A stretch of DNA of 64,000 nt from Holdemania sp. Marseille-P2844 (GCF_900120005.1 NZ_LT635449.1:310001-374000); one strand, 5' to 3'; positions 7,589 to 17,218 are shown, counted from the stretch's first letter. A program made the numbers and translations. Notes: generated by a model from the sequence alone, not told the origin.

Positions 7589-9144
7589 TATTTCGCTAAT
7601 TCGCTGGCGCGGGTTTCTCGAATGACGGTGACCTTGATCTGTCCAGGATAGGTCAGCTCGGCTTCGATCTTATCTTTAATATCGCGCGCTACGCGATGGC
7701 ATGCCACGTCGTCGATCTTATCCGGAATAACCATGACGCGGATTTCGCGTCCGGCCTGAATCGCATACGTCTTATCGACGCCTTCAAAGCCGTTGGCGAT
7801 CGCTTCCAGCTGTTCAAGCCGGTTGATATAGTTTTCAAAGCTCTCAAACCGGGCCCCCGGACGGGCTGCGCTTAACGCGTCCGCCGCTGCGACAAGGTTG
7901 GAGATCAGCGTCGTCGGTTCGACTTCGCCATGATGCGAATGAATCGCGTTGATGACGACAGCGTTTTCGCCGTGCTTCTTCGCAACCTTCACACCCAGCT
8001 CGACATGGCTGCCGTCCATTTCGAAGTCCAGCGCTTTGCCGATATCGTGCAGTAAGCCCGCGCGCTTGGCCAGCGTCTGGTTCAAGCCCAGCTCGGCGGC
8101 CATCATGCCGGACAAATAAGCGACTTCCATGCTGTGCTGCAATACGTTCTGACCATAGCTGTAACGGAACCGCAGACGGCCCAGCAGTCTGACCAGCTCT
8201 TTGTCGATCCGGCCGATCTGCAGCTTGAACACCGCATCCTCGCCGGTTTTCATAATCGTGTCGTTGAGTTCATTGGTCACCTTGCGGACTACGTCCTCGA
8301 TCCGGCCCGGCTGAATGCGGCCGTCGCGGATCAGTGTTTCCAACGCCTGCCGCGCGATTTCGCGGCGGATCGGGTCGAAGCAGGAAACCGTGATCGTTTC
8401 CGGCGTGTCGTCGATGATCAGATCGACGCCGGTCGCCTGTTCGATCGCCTTGATGTTGCGGCCCTCGCGGCCGATGATCCGGCCCTTCATTTCCTCGGAA
8501 GGCAGACCGACGACGGAAACCGTCCGTTCGATCGTTTCTTCCTGAGCATAACGCTGAATCGCCAGCGCGATGATATTGCGGGCGGAATCGGCGGCTTTGG
8601 AACGTGCCTCGTCTTCCCGTTCGCGGATATAAACGCTGACCTCTTTATCCATTTTCTTTTCGACGGCGTCCATCAATTCCTTTTTGGCGTCATCGGCGCT
8701 CATTGACGCGATGCGTTCCAATTCGACAATCTGATTGTCGATCTTGGCCTGCAGCTGAGTTTCCATCTTCTCCAGTACATTCAGTTTATCCGTGATCTGG
8801 CTGTTTTTGTTTTCAATCTGCTTTTCTTTCGCCGTTAAGGTTTCATCACGAAAATTCAGGTTATCTTCCCGACGCGTCAGTTTATTTTCTTTATCCTGAA
8901 GCTCTTGCTTTCTTTCCTTAACTTCTTTTTCAGCGGCCAGCTTCAGCTCGTACGCCTGCGTACGGCCGTCCAGCACAGCCTGTCGGACTAAGTTCTCAGA
9001 TTTAATTTGTGCCTCTTCTAACAGCAATTTTGCCTTTTGCTGATCACGATTTAAGCCCAGCCGGGATGTGATCATCATGATGACGACACCGACAGCTAAA
9101 CCCCCAATACCAGATAAAATGGACAAAACAAGTGAATTCATCAT
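7588..9144 (-). CDS. rny: ribonuclease Y
   Basis: 518 residues. One N-terminal membrane anchor (about 5-25), a long Lys/Glu-rich coiled coil (about 30-190), a KH RNA-binding domain with [10 protein letters not shown] (about 217-280), and an HD nuclease domain with LLHDIGKAL (about 365). It is the membrane-bound endonuclease starting bulk mRNA turnover in Gram-positives. The first of two adjacent ATGs is nine bases from GGAGG. With the RNase J homologue it supplies much of the RNA-decay machinery seen in the window. Confidence 0.97.
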   Translation of the reverse strand: MMNSLVLSILSGIGGLAVGVVIMMITSRLGLNRDQQKAKLLLEEAQIKSENLVRQAVLDGRTQAYELKLAAEKEVKERKQELQDKENKLTRREDNLNFRDETLTAKEKQIENKNSQITDKLNVLEKMETQLQAKIDNQIVELERIASMSADDAKKELMDAVEKKMDKEVSVYIREREDEARSKAADSARNIIALAIQRYAQEETIERTVSVVGLPSEEMKGRIIGREGRNIKAIEQATGVDLIIDDTPETITVSCFDPIRREIARQALETLIRDGRIQPGRIEDVVRKVTNELNDTIMKTGEDAVFKLQIGRIDKELVRLLGRLRFRYSYGQNVLQHSMEVAYLSGMMAAELGLNQTLAKRAGLLHDIGKALDFEMDGSHVELGVKVAKKHGENAVVINAIHSHHGEVEPTTLISNLVAAADALSAARPGARFESFENYINRLEQLEAIANGFEGVDKTYAIQAGREIRVMVIPDKIDDVACHRVARDIKDKIEAELTYPGQIKVTVIRETRASELAK

Positions 9145-9192
9145 ACCTTATTTCCTCCATTATCAGTTGTGTAGAGTTGTGACTCCTTTATA

Positions 9193-9221
9193 ATAATACC
9201 TAATTTTAACCGTTTTCACAA
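9193..9221 (-). promoter_or_regulatory. promoter of rny-ymdB
   Basis: -35 TTGTGA (9216-9221), 17-bp spacer, -10 TATTAT (9193-9198), about 45 bases before the rny start. It lies in the 236-base gap after recA, which otherwise shows only the recA terminator. Confidence 0.55.
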
Positions 9222-9365
9222 TAACAAAGCATGGTTTTTCCAGAAATTCTTTCTTTTTCACCGGCTTTTTCATCCCATTTCCCATTGTTTTATTCTTTAA
9301 AAAGGAAGCCCTTTCACCCAAAGTCTTCCTCTGACGCCCGCCGTTAAGCGCTTTTTCACATCTTG

Positions 9366-9394
9366 AAAAAAAGAACAAGCTTAAGCTTGTTCTT
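9366..9394 (-). terminator. intrinsic terminator overlapping the end of recA
   Basis: A perfect AAGAACAAGCTT / AAGCTTGTTCTT palindrome followed by T7. The recA stop codon (9381-9383) is at its centre, so the 5' arm encodes the last residues of RecA. Confidence 0.8.
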
Positions 9395-10412
9395 CGGCTG
9401 GCGCTTCTTCCTCGTCGCCATGAAAAAGTTTATGTTTGATTTTCGCGGTGATTTCCTCATCCAGCTGCGGATTGGCTTTTAAGAATGCCCGCACCGCCTC
9501 GCGGCCCTGCCCGATCTTCTCTCCGTTATAGGAGAACCAGGCGCCGCTCTTGTTGATGATTTCAAACGATTCGCCCAGGCTGACGACTTCGCCGATATGC
9601 GAAATTCCCTCGCCGTACATGATTTCGATCGCCGCGACCTTAAACGGCGGCGCGACCTTGTTTTTTACGACCTTGACGTTGACCTTGTTGCCGACGATTT
9701 CCGAACCATTCTTAATTGCTTCACTGCGGCGCACGTCCAGGCGCACAGAAGAATAGAACTTCAGCGCCCGGCCGCCCGGGGTCGTTTCCGGATTGCCGAA
9801 CATGATGCCGACCTTTTCCCGCAGCTGGTTGATAAAGATCGCCGTGCACTGGCTGCGGTTCATGACGCCGGCCAGCTTCCGCATGGCCTTCGACATCAAA
9901 CGGGCCTGCAGACCGACCTGGGAATCGCCCATTTCGCCATCCAGTTCGGCCTGCGGAACTAAAGCTGCAACTGAGTCGATGACGATCAGGTCGATCGCTC
10001 CGCTCTTGATCAGCATCTCGGTGATTTCCAGCGCCTGTTCCCCGCTGTCCGGCTGGGATAAGATCAAATCGTCGATCTTGACGCCCAGATTCTTCGCGTA
10101 CATCGGGTCGATCGCGTTTTCTGCGTCGATAAACGCCGCCCGTCCGCCGGCTTTCTGGCACTCGGCGATCGCGTGCAGCGCCAGCGTCGTTTTACCGGAG
10201 GATTCCGGTCCGTAGATCTCGATGATCCGGCCTTTCGGATAGCCGCCGATGCCCAGCGCGTAGTCGATCGCGATCGAACCGCTGCTGATGGCGTCGATGT
10301 CGACGTTGGCCCGGTCGCCCAGTTTCATAATGGACCCCTTGCCGTATTGCTTCTCGATCTGTTTGAGTGTGTCCTGGAGTAGTGCGTCTTTATTCTTCTC
10401 TTTTTCTGCCAT
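9381..10412 (-). CDS. recA: recombinase RecA
   Basis: 343 residues with Walker A GPESSGKT (about 66-73), the Walker B region [12 protein letters not shown], the L2 loop with [20 protein letters not shown], and an acidic C-terminal tail ([10 protein letters not shown]). It forms ATP-dependent filaments on single-stranded DNA for homologous recombination and activates LexA self-cleavage. The ATG follows GGAGGG. It lies 55 bases after cinA, as in the widespread pgsA-cinA-recA cluster. I see no convincing Gram-positive LexA box in the short upstream gap. Confidence 0.98.
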   Translation of the reverse strand: MAEKEKNKDALLQDTLKQIEKQYGKGSIMKLGDRANVDIDAISSGSIAIDYALGIGGYPKGRIIEIYGPESSGKTTLALHAIAECQKAGGRAAFIDAENAIDPMYAKNLGVKIDDLILSQPDSGEQALEITEMLIKSGAIDLIVIDSVAALVPQAELDGEMGDSQVGLQARLMSKAMRKLAGVMNRSQCTAIFINQLREKVGIMFGNPETTPGGRALKFYSSVRLDVRRSEAIKNGSEIVGNKVNVKVVKNKVAPPFKVAAIEIMYGEGISHIGEVVSLGESFEIINKSGAWFSYNGEKIGQGREAVRAFLKANPQLDEEITAKIKHKLFHGDEEEAPAEEQA

Positions 10413-10467
10413 AGCTGTCCCTCCGCTACTCTTTATATACGCAAATTTTTTAAAATTCCTTTTTATT

Positions 10468-10947
10468 TTACCGAATCTGTCTTAAAATTGACGAACTTCG
10501 CTCCGCAACCCGCTGAACGATCTGTTCGCGGACTTCCTGACGCGTCCCGGTTAACAGGTCGGTCGCGGTCCAGGTTTGACCGGGAACATGAATTGCCGTG
10601 CAGATCATCCCCGCCGGTTTGTCCTCCATGACGTCCGGTCCGGCGTTGCCGGTAAAGGCCACCGCCATGTCGCAGTTCATTAACAGCGCGCACTGCTCGG
10701 CCATCGCTTTCGCAGTTTGTTCGCTGATCACACCATACTGATCAAGTATCGCCGGATTGACATGCACGACGTCGATCTTCATCGCCGTCCAATAGGTCAC
10801 GACGGCGCCCTTAAAGAAGGCGGACACCCCCGGCACTTCGGTCAGCCGGCTGGCAAACAACCCACCCGTACAGCTCTCGCAGCTGCACAGCGTCCAGCCT
10901 TTCTGACGAACCAGCGCCGCCAGTTCCGCCATGCTACTTGCTTTCAA
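10468..10947 (-). CDS. cinA: CinA C-terminal-type nicotinamide-nucleotide amidase (PncC)
   Basis: 159 residues corresponding only to the PncC domain of CinA; the N-terminal MoCF domain of full CinA (about 410 residues) is absent. Typical motifs are [24 protein letters not shown]-like [13 protein letters not shown], and FTGNAGPD. PncC deamidates nicotinamide mononucleotide to recycle NAD. The chosen start is TTG at 10945-10947 because AAGGAG lies seven bases upstream; the later ATG (10930-10932) has no such site. The start overlaps the pgsA end by 14 bases, so it is probably coupled. Confidence 0.9.
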   Translation of the reverse strand: MKASSMAELAALVRQKGWTLCSCESCTGGLFASRLTEVPGVSAFFKGAVVTYWTAMKIDVVHVNPAILDQYGVISEQTAKAMAEQCALLMNCDMAVAFTGNAGPDVMEDKPAGMICTAIHVPGQTWTATDLLTGTRQEVREQIVQRVAERSSSILRQIR

Positions 10948-11527
10948 AAATGTACTCCTTCATCTGATTAAAATAGGAAATTCCGCTGGCCAGCGACGTG
11001 AATGCCGCAAACCACAATAAGAAATCCGAGACCGGCAGACGGTACAGCTCAAACGGCAGATTGTTCAGCAGAATCGTTATGATCGAAAGCATCTGCACCA
11101 CCGTTTTCAGCTTGCCCAGATAGCCCGCCGCCATCACGACGCCGTTGCTTGAGGCGATCATGCGGATGCCGTCGACAATCGTATCGCGGGCAACCATGAT
11201 CAGCACCGGCACGACGGGAATCGTGCCCTGCGCCGCGAATAAAATATACATCGTCGTGACTAACAGCTTATCGGCGATCGGATCGGCAAATTTACCGAAG
11301 GTTGTGACCAGATTGTTCTTCCGGGCCAGATAGCCGTCCAGAAAGTCCGTGAAGCTGGCGACGCAGAACAGCACAAGCATCACGATATTGACCGCCGAAA
11401 GCGTCACAAACCCAAACTGCAGCAGAGGAATCTCAATTCCGAATTGCGAATAAGGGAAGATCGCGATCAAAATGATGACCGGAATCATGATGATCCGCAT
11501 CACGGTTAAACGATTAGGTAAATTCAT
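10934..11527 (-). CDS. pgsA: CDP-diacylglycerol-glycerol-3-phosphate 3-phosphatidyltransferase
   Basis: 197 residues with several membrane segments and the CDP-alcohol phosphatidyltransferase signature DGYLAR...GKFADPIADK (DGx2ARx8Gx3Dx3D, about residues 63-85). It makes phosphatidylglycerol phosphate, the committed step to phosphatidylglycerol and cardiolipin. The start lies three bases after the rodZ stop with GGGGAA as ribosome site. The rodZ-pgsA-cinA-recA order is conserved in Bacilli. Confidence 0.95.
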   Translation of the reverse strand: MNLPNRLTVMRIIMIPVIILIAIFPYSQFGIEIPLLQFGFVTLSAVNIVMLVLFCVASFTDFLDGYLARKNNLVTTFGKFADPIADKLLVTTMYILFAAQGTIPVVPVLIMVARDTIVDGIRMIASSNGVVMAAGYLGKLKTVVQMLSIITILLNNLPFELYRLPVSDFLLWFAAFTSLASGISYFNQMKEYIFESK

Positions 11528-11530
11528 AGC

Positions 11531-12412
11531 TTATTCCCCTTTCAGAATGAAGTTGATTTTCTGACCGCTGGTTTTCGCCGCGATCCCGGCGTCCAGCGTC
11601 ACCGCCTCGCCGTTAATTGTGATCGTGTTGTTTTTGACGATGCCGAAATGGATCGTGATCTTTAAATCCTGAGAAGCGGTGCGGGTGATCTCCATCACGT
11701 CGTTGGCATGATAGGTCGTGCTCGCCGGATTGTCGGTCGCAACGTCGTTTTCCAGCACCCGGATCCATGTGTCCTGCGCAAAGGTAACGGCGATCGTAAA
11801 GCTTTCCTGCGCCTTCCAGCCGCGCACCTCGTAGGTTGACGGATCGTTGGCCGCCATCGTCACCGTCAGTGCAGAGGGCTGACCGATCACATCCGGCGTC
11901 TCACTTGGCGTCAGCGATGGCGTCGGCGTGACGTCGGCCGTTGGGAAACTGTCTTTTTTCGGTTCAGATTTAAACCAGTTCGGCGCCGTCTTAAACAACA
12001 CGACGCTTAAGCAGACCAGCATCACCGCAATGACCGCCAGCAGCGACACCAGCGAATAGTCGATCTTTTTCTTTTCTTTTTTCAACGTGCCCGAAGCCCT
12101 GCTGATCTTCTTTTCAATATTCGACTGCATTTCTTCCCGGTCATGAATCGCCTTTAAGCTCATCGTTTCGGTAAACTGATCCAGATCCTGACTCAGCTGA
12201 TCCCGCAGCGGATCAAAATCCAGATACAGCGCCTGACAATAGAACCGGACAAAATACCGGACATAGGAAAGGTCATCCTTAAAGAACTCCAGATCTCCAT
12301 CCTCCAGCGCTTTGAGCTGAGCGACGGAAATCCGCGTTTTATTGCTCATTTCCTCAAGAGTGTAGCCGAGTTCTTCCCGGCGTTTTTTCAATGTAGCACC
12401 AATTTCTTTCAT
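11531..12412 (-). CDS. rodZ: RodZ-like cytoskeletal membrane protein
   Basis: 293 residues. N-terminal HTH_25 helix-turn-helix (about 1-70, LKKRREELGYTLEEMSNKTRIS), a basic juxtamembrane stretch, a single transmembrane helix (about 115-135), a Pro/Thr/Ser linker, and an outer DUF4115 domain. RodZ links MreB to the elongation machinery through its HTH domain. In B. subtilis the equivalent (ymfM) precedes pgsA, as here. Two promoters lie upstream, and the nearer one overlaps a 7-bp inverted repeat. Confidence 0.9.
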   Translation of the reverse strand: MKEIGATLKKRREELGYTLEEMSNKTRISVAQLKALEDGDLEFFKDDLSYVRYFVRFYCQALYLDFDPLRDQLSQDLDQFTETMSLKAIHDREEMQSNIEKKISRASGTLKKEKKKIDYSLVSLLAVIAVMLVCLSVVLFKTAPNWFKSEPKKDSFPTADVTPTPSLTPSETPDVIGQPSALTVTMAANDPSTYEVRGWKAQESFTIAVTFAQDTWIRVLENDVATDNPASTTYHANDVMEITRTASQDLKITIHFGIVKNNTITINGEAVTLDAGIAAKTSGQKINFILKGE

Positions 12413-12437
12413 TCTGCTGCACCTCTTTTTTCATATC

Positions 12438-12463
12438 AGAACAATTATATCAAGTGTTGTTCT
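12438..12463 (-). promoter_or_regulatory. inverted repeat across the rodZ promoter (candidate operator)
   Basis: Perfect 7-bp arms AGAACAA / TTGTTCT separated by 12 bp, overlapping the -10 box and most of the spacer. The geometry fits a dimeric repressor site; no regulator is identified. Confidence 0.4.
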
Positions 12464-12472
12464 AATTGTAAA
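12444..12472 (-). promoter_or_regulatory. promoter of rodZ-pgsA-cinA-recA
   Basis: -35 TTTACA (12467-12472), 17-bp spacer, -10 TATAAT (12444-12449), about 30 bases before the rodZ start. Confidence 0.7.
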
Positions 12473-12555
12473 ACAAGAACTCGCTGAAAGTGGTCGACAA
12501 AGCGTAATGTTTGTCAAACCAGGGTGAACGGAATCCTCTTATGTCGGACAAGCTC

Positions 12556-12584
12556 ACTATAACACAGAGATGAATTATTTTCAA
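12556..12584 (-). promoter_or_regulatory. second, upstream promoter in the rodZ-rnpB gap
   Basis: -35 TTGAAA (12579-12584), 17-bp spacer, -10 TATAGT (12556-12561). A transcript from here would have a leader of about 130 nt before rodZ. The rest of the 258-base gap (12473-12730) shows no recognisable gene. Confidence 0.5.
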
Positions 12585-12730
12585 GTTAAACTCTTTATCG
12601 TCCTCTTTATCCCGACGCCGCTTCCGCAGCACTCCCAACAGTCTGCCCTGATCCCCCACGCTGTCCTTTTCTTTACCGGGCTTTTTTAAGCGGAATTCGC
12701 AGTTTATTGATTTCCTTTTCACGCTGAAAA

Positions 12731-12761
12731 TTAAAGAAAAAGGAGCTGATCGCTCAGCTCC
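12731..12761 (-). terminator. intrinsic terminator of rnpB
   Basis: GGAGCTGA/TCAGCTCC stem with a four-base loop followed by TTTTTCTTT on the minus strand, directly after the closing helix of RNase P RNA. Confidence 0.85.
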
Positions 12762-12763
12762 CG

Positions 12764-13134
12764 GCCTTCTATCGTGTAAGCCATGTTCTGTTCCCGATCC
12801 CTGCGGACCGGGCGGCAACCATTTATCTCCGTCCTTGCGGACGGCTTCCGCGCCCTTCATTTCAGGTCTGGAAGTTCCCCTACCAAATTTGGGTTTCTCG
12901 CTTGCGGGGTTTATCGCGTTCCACTTTCCGGGTTTCCCCGGAAACTCCGTCACTGTGACACTGTTACAGACGTCCGCCATAGTTCAAACGAACCTTAGGG
13001 TTTCGTCAGCCGTCAGCCTTGCGGCTGCCCGGTCTTATTGATTGGGCCGGCGCAAACACTACAATCATCGCAGATTGTGCGAGCATGGACTTTCCTCTAG
13101 CTTTGGTCAAGCCAGCGATTGCCCGGATAGAAGA
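12764..13134 (-). ncRNA. rnpB: RNase P RNA, Bacillus (type B) class
   Basis: About 370 nt. The conserved core is readable: AGAGGAAAGTCCATGCTCGC near the 5' end, TAGTGTT, the GGCAGCCGCAAGGCTG region, the AGGGGAACTTC segment, and GAACAGAACATGGCTTAC near the 3' end. The P1 helix pairs CTTCTAT at the 5' end with ATAGAAG at the 3' end. It is the catalytic RNA that trims tRNA 5' leaders. It abuts the gpsB stop, the same neighbour as in B. subtilis. A TATAAA box inside the gpsB 3' end (13153-13158) may be its promoter. End points are approximate. Confidence 0.95.
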
Positions 13135-13464
13135 CTAATCCATCTGTTTGTTTTTATAGACTTCCTGTTCCAGACGCGACAGCCGCTTCAGAATGTCAAC
13201 CTGATTAAACGAGTTCTGGCCCGCTTCTTCCATGACCTTCTGCCGACTTTCCAGCTCGATGATCCGGGCTTTCAGCGAAGCGTTGGCCCGTTCCTGAGCC
13301 ATCAGCTTTTCACCCAGTTCGCCGATCTTGCGTTCATAGATCTGATAATCCTGAATGACCGAATCCAGAAATTCGTCCACCTCTGCCGGGGAATACCCTT
13401 TGAAGTCAACGTGAAATTCTTTGTCCAGAATTGTCTGGGGATCTAAGTTCAGCTTGTTTTCCAT
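13135..13464 (-). CDS. gpsB: cell-cycle protein GpsB
   Basis: 109 residues with a DivIVA-type N-terminal domain (HVDFKGYSPAEVDEFLDSVIQDY, about 18-42) followed by a coiled coil. GpsB shuttles PBP1 between side wall and septum. Its partner PBP1 (ponA) is encoded divergently just across the intergenic region, an informative link also conserved in B. subtilis (gpsB/rnpB next to recU-ponA). Cytoplasmic, membrane-associated. The DivIVA paralogue at 32.3-32.7 kb is longer. Confidence 0.93.
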   Translation of the reverse strand: MENKLNLDPQTILDKEFHVDFKGYSPAEVDEFLDSVIQDYQIYERKIGELGEKLMAQERANASLKARIIELESRQKVMEEAGQNSFNQVDILKRLSRLEQEVYKNKQMD

Positions 13465-13591
13465 CGTGTCACAACCTTCCGTCTGCTTTTATTTTCGCAG
13501 ATTGAGGGTTAAAAAGCAAGTCATATCCCAAAACGTTTTTTGACAAAGACCGGTCAGACTTTACGATTTTGTTACGAATCCCGGGTATTCC

Positions 13592-13620
13592 TAGAAAAAC
13601 GACGCAATGTTGTATATAAT
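13592..13620 (+). promoter_or_regulatory. promoter of recU-ponA
   Basis: -10 TATAAT (13615-13620), 17-bp spacer and weak -35 TAGAAA (13592-13597). The predicted transcript starts about ten bases before the recU ATG, leaving just enough room for the GGAAGGTGAT ribosome site and excluding earlier starts. Confidence 0.55.
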
Positions 13621-13636
13621 AATGGAAGGTGATGAT

Positions 13637-14224
13637 ATGATCGGTTATCCGAATGGAAAGACTTCCGCGCGCTCAGTCAACGCTCAGCCACTGAAACAGT
13701 CGGCCGGCGGCCGCGGGATGTCTTTGGAAAATGATCTGAATAAGACCAATGAATACTACCTGCAGCTGGACAAAGCGGTGATCCACAAGAAACCCACGCC
13801 GATCCAGATCGTGCAGGTCGATTATCCCAAGCGCAGCGCCGCCAAGATCACGGAAGCGTACTTCAAGGTTCCTTCCACAACCGATTACAACGGTGTCTAC
13901 CGCGGCAAAGCGATTGACTTTGAGGCGAAGGAAACACGCTCGAAAACTTCCTTTCCCTTCTCCCACATCCATCTGCATCAGATCGAGCATCTGGAGCGGG
14001 TGCTGCGGCAGGGAGCGATCGCCTTCGTCATCGTCCGGTTTATCGCCTACGATGAAACCTACTATGTCGACGCCGCGAAAATGATCCGGCAGTATCGTCT
14101 GGCCGAACGGAAATCCCTGCCTTATTCGTGGTTTGTGCAGGAAGGGATTCTGATTCCATATTCGCTGACCCCGCCGGTACATTATCTGCGGGTGATCGAC
14201 GAACTATATTTTAAGGAGAAGTGA
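13637..14224 (+). CDS. recU: Holliday junction resolvase RecU
   Basis: 195 residues from the ATG at 13637, preceded by GGAAGGTGATG. Family motifs include [16 protein letters not shown] near the start, [17 protein letters not shown], and the nuclease core [15 protein letters not shown] (about residues 85-100) with the acidic and Lys catalytic residues. It cleaves four-way junctions in recombination. The stop is three bases before the ponA start, with the ponA ribosome site across the junction: the conserved recU-ponA operon. Confidence 0.95.
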   Translation: MIGYPNGKTSARSVNAQPLKQSAGGRGMSLENDLNKTNEYYLQLDKAVIHKKPTPIQIVQVDYPKRSAAKITEAYFKVPSTTDYNGVYRGKAIDFEAKETRSKTSFPFSHIHLHQIEHLERVLRQGAIAFVIVRFIAYDETYYVDAAKMIRQYRLAERKSLPYSWFVQEGILIPYSLTPPVHYLRVIDELYFKEK

Positions 14225-14227
14225 GCT

Positions 14228-17218
14228 ATGAATACGACGCAGAAACAGCCGCCGAGGAAAAAACCGGCGGCCAAAAAGAAAACGGTCAAAAGAAGAAAAA
14301 TCAACGCCAAGAACATGGCGACGATCATCGTTTCGGTGATCGTGATCCTGGGGCTGATCGGCGGCAGCGTCGGGATGGTGATGATCGGCAGCATGATCAA
14401 CGATGCGCCGAAGATCGACATCAACAACTTTGAAAGCAAGGAATCGACGCAGATCCTCGACAAGGACGGCAATCTGATCCAGGACATCGGTCAGCAGATC
14501 CGCACCAACGTTTCCTACCAGGATATGCCGACGTCCTTAGTCGACGCGTTTGTGGCGGTTGAAGACAGCCGTTACTTTGAACATAACGGCTTTGACCTGC
14601 CGCGTTTTGCCAAAGCATTTCTGACCAACCTGAAAACGCTGAGCTTTTCGCAGGGCGGCTCAACCTTTACGATGCAGTTAGTGAAAAACACTTACTTTAC
14701 CAACGATGAAACCGGCGAGATGGCGGCCCGCAGCAAGCTGGCCGGCGTCAAGCGCAAGGTTCAGGAAATCTTCCTGGCGATGCAGTTGGAGAAACAGACA
14801 AACAAAAAGCGGATTTTCGAGCTGTATTTAAACAAGCTGAATTTCGGCGGCTCGGGCAACATCCGCGGTGTTCAGAAGGCCGCCGAGTATTACTTCGGCA
14901 AAGACGTCAGCGAGCTGAACCTCAGCGAAAGCGCGCTGCTGGCCGGGATCATCAACCGGCCGAACGCCTACAACCCGTTTAAAAATCTCGATTACGCGAC
15001 CGACCGCCGCAACACGGTGCTCAACCTGATGCAGCGGCACGGCTACATCACAAAACAGGAAGCCGAGCTGGCCAAGTCGATCAAAATTGAAGATCAGCTG
15101 GTCGACAGCTCCGTCAATAAGGGCAGCACCGACGGCGGTACGCCATACCAGAGCTATGTCGACGCGGTCATCGCCGAGGCAAAAGAGCTGACTGGAATGG
15201 ATCCGACCGTCGTGCCGATGAAAATCTACACGTCGATGGATCCTGAAGTCCAGACGCAGATCGACGACATTCAGGCTGGCAAAACCAACGTGGAATTCCC
15301 GGACGACCTGATGGAGATCGCGATCGTCTCGATGAACAACCAGACCGGCGAGATCGTCGGCATCGGCGGCGGACGCAATTACGCCGGCGGTGGCAGTCTG
15401 CTGCTCAACCATGCGACCGATCAGTACAAGCAGCCGGGTTCCGCGGTCAAACCGTTCTTATCCTATGCGCTGGCCTTTGAAAACCTCGGCTGGGCAACGT
15501 CCCACACAGTCACCGACGCCCCGTTTAATTACGCCGGGACGACGAAGGTCGTCAAGAACTTCAACGGCCGCTACTATGGCGATATTCCGCTGGAATACGC
15601 CGTCGGCAACTCGCTGAATACCCCGGCGTTAAAGACGCTGCAGGAAGTCATTGACGCGATCGGAAGCAAGAAGGTCGTGCAGTATCTGCAAAACCTCGGC
15701 TTCAGCCGCGTCACCCAGGATGAATTCAACGTCGGCTATGCGATCGGCGGCTCCACCTACGAAGCCAGTACGGTTGAAATGGCCGGTGCGCATGCCACGA
15801 TGATCAACGGCGGCAGCTACATCAAGCCCCACACGATTACCAAGATTGAATTCAAAGACGGCACCTCGCCGGTCGTTCCGGATTATTCCGGAACCCAGGT
15901 CATCAGCGCCGAATCCGCTTATCTGGCTTCGCATCTGATGTACCAGGCGGTTTATGGCCCGTATTCCAACTACATGCAGATCTTAAAGCGCGGTTATCCG
16001 ATTTATGGCAAGACCGGCACGACCGACTGGGGCAGCGACGGCCTGAAATTCGGCATTCCGCAGGGCGCGGCCAAGGATAAGTGGATGATCGCGTCCAGCT
16101 CGAAATACACCAACGCGGTCTGGGTTGGTTATGAAAAAGGGATTAAAGATAAAGACACTTATTTCGATTCCAAGAAAAGCAAACTGAACATCCCGGGCAA
16201 TATCTCCAAGCTGATGCTCGACGTCCTGCATAAAGACGAGGAGAATCCGCCGGCGATCACCCAGCCTGACGGCGTGACCTCGATTACCCATATCAAGGGC
16301 CTGTATCCGTACACTGCGGTGCTGGAAGGCATGGACGGCAGCTTTGTGACCACCGGCATGATCAAGAAGGAATTCAACAAGCTGGCCGATCCGCTGCAGG
16401 CTTCGGTTCAGGATATCGGAGCCTTCGACGCCAGCCTGAGCACCGACGGCAATCTGCATCTGACCTGGGGCGATTACCCGGACGCAAGCAAGCTCACCGT
16501 CGCGCCGAACACCAAAAATCTCGGCATTGAGGTCGGCGGCAAGTGGTACGATGCGCCGGACTGTGCGGTCGCGTTCGACTGGACATGGGTCTACGGTCCA
16601 ATCCGCTATAAAGCGCAGGTTTCCATTCAGGACTTCTCGTTCGACGTGACCAGCGAACAATCCAGCTTCGATCAGCACATCGACGTCAAGCCGGGCGACA
16701 AGGTCAACGTCTGCGGTTACTACGCGTATGAAAATATGAATTACCGAAGCAATGAGATCTGCAAGGAAATCCAGGTTGAAGATAAGGAGATCCAGCTGAC
16801 GATCCCATCCGACAAAGCGACCAAGGCGGAAATTGAAAGCTGGGCCAGCGCCAACGGCGTCACCGTCAGCTTTACAGAAGTCGCCGACGAAGCGAAGAAA
16901 GGCACTAACGAAATTATTTCCAACGGCGTCAAGGTCAACGGGACGACGATGACGTTCATGCAGTCGACAATCGGGCAGGCCCGCTTCGCTGTCACACTGT
17001 ACGTCGGTCTTGCCTGCGGCGACAACGCGTCCGTCGTCAACGGCGCCTGCGCCTGCAATCAGGGCTATGAGGGCGATCCGATCAAGGGCTGTACGGCAAA
17101 GCCGGCGCCAACGCCGGATCCGACCCCGTCTACTGATCCAAGTCCGGACACCTCGCCTTCTCCGGATCCAACGCCAAGCGAGGATACCCAGGATCAAAAC
17201 GATGAGAACAAGGATTAA
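14228..17218 (+). CDS. ponA: class A penicillin-binding protein PBP1 with C-terminal EGF-like segment
   Basis: 996 residues, bifunctional peptidoglycan synthase. Basic cytoplasmic tail, one membrane anchor (about 34-58), GT51 glycosyltransferase domain with VEDSRYFEHNG and SQGGSTFTMQLVKNT (about 110-280), and a transpeptidase domain with SAVK near 403, SLN near 461 and KTGT near 595. Beyond it lie beta-rich outer domains, a four-Cys segment shaped like an EGF repeat (about 925-955: ACG...GACACNQGYEGD...GC), and a Pro/Thr/Ser-Asp tail likely spanning the wall. The EGF-like unit is unusual for a PBP. Ribosome site AAGGAG. Functional link to GpsB next door. Confidence 0.96.
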   Translation: MNTTQKQPPRKKPAAKKKTVKRRKINAKNMATIIVSVIVILGLIGGSVGMVMIGSMINDAPKIDINNFESKESTQILDKDGNLIQDIGQQIRTNVSYQDMPTSLVDAFVAVEDSRYFEHNGFDLPRFAKAFLTNLKTLSFSQGGSTFTMQLVKNTYFTNDETGEMAARSKLAGVKRKVQEIFLAMQLEKQTNKKRIFELYLNKLNFGGSGNIRGVQKAAEYYFGKDVSELNLSESALLAGIINRPNAYNPFKNLDYATDRRNTVLNLMQRHGYITKQEAELAKSIKIEDQLVDSSVNKGSTDGGTPYQSYVDAVIAEAKELTGMDPTVVPMKIYTSMDPEVQTQIDDIQAGKTNVEFPDDLMEIAIVSMNNQTGEIVGIGGGRNYAGGGSLLLNHATDQYKQPGSAVKPFLSYALAFENLGWATSHTVTDAPFNYAGTTKVVKNFNGRYYGDIPLEYAVGNSLNTPALKTLQEVIDAIGSKKVVQYLQNLGFSRVTQDEFNVGYAIGGSTYEASTVEMAGAHATMINGGSYIKPHTITKIEFKDGTSPVVPDYSGTQVISAESAYLASHLMYQAVYGPYSNYMQILKRGYPIYGKTGTTDWGSDGLKFGIPQGAAKDKWMIASSSKYTNAVWVGYEKGIKDKDTYFDSKKSKLNIPGNISKLMLDVLHKDEENPPAITQPDGVTSITHIKGLYPYTAVLEGMDGSFVTTGMIKKEFNKLADPLQASVQDIGAFDASLSTDGNLHLTWGDYPDASKLTVAPNTKNLGIEVGGKWYDAPDCAVAFDWTWVYGPIRYKAQVSIQDFSFDVTSEQSSFDQHIDVKPGDKVNVCGYYAYENMNYRSNEICKEIQVEDKEIQLTIPSDKATKAEIESWASANGVTVSFTEVADEAKKGTNEIISNGVKVNGTTMTFMQSTIGQARFAVTLYVGLACGDNASVVNGACACNQGYEGDPIKGCTAKPAPTPDPTPSTDPSPDTSPSPDPTPSEDTQDQNDENKD

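Noticed and set aside
10413-10467. LexA (SOS) box before recA
   Set aside because: No sequence close to the Gram-positive GAAC-N4-GTTC form in the gap.
12462-12980. 172-codon ORF on the minus strand
   Set aside because: It lies across RNase P RNA and its terminator; no ribosome site or recognisable protein.
13042-13446. 134-codon plus-strand ORF opposite gpsB
   Set aside because: Antisense shadow of gpsB and rnpB without its own start signals.
15983-17197. Long minus-strand ORF (404 codons) within ponA
   Set aside because: A GC-rich mirror frame of PBP1 with Arg/Asp/Val-rich composition and no domain.
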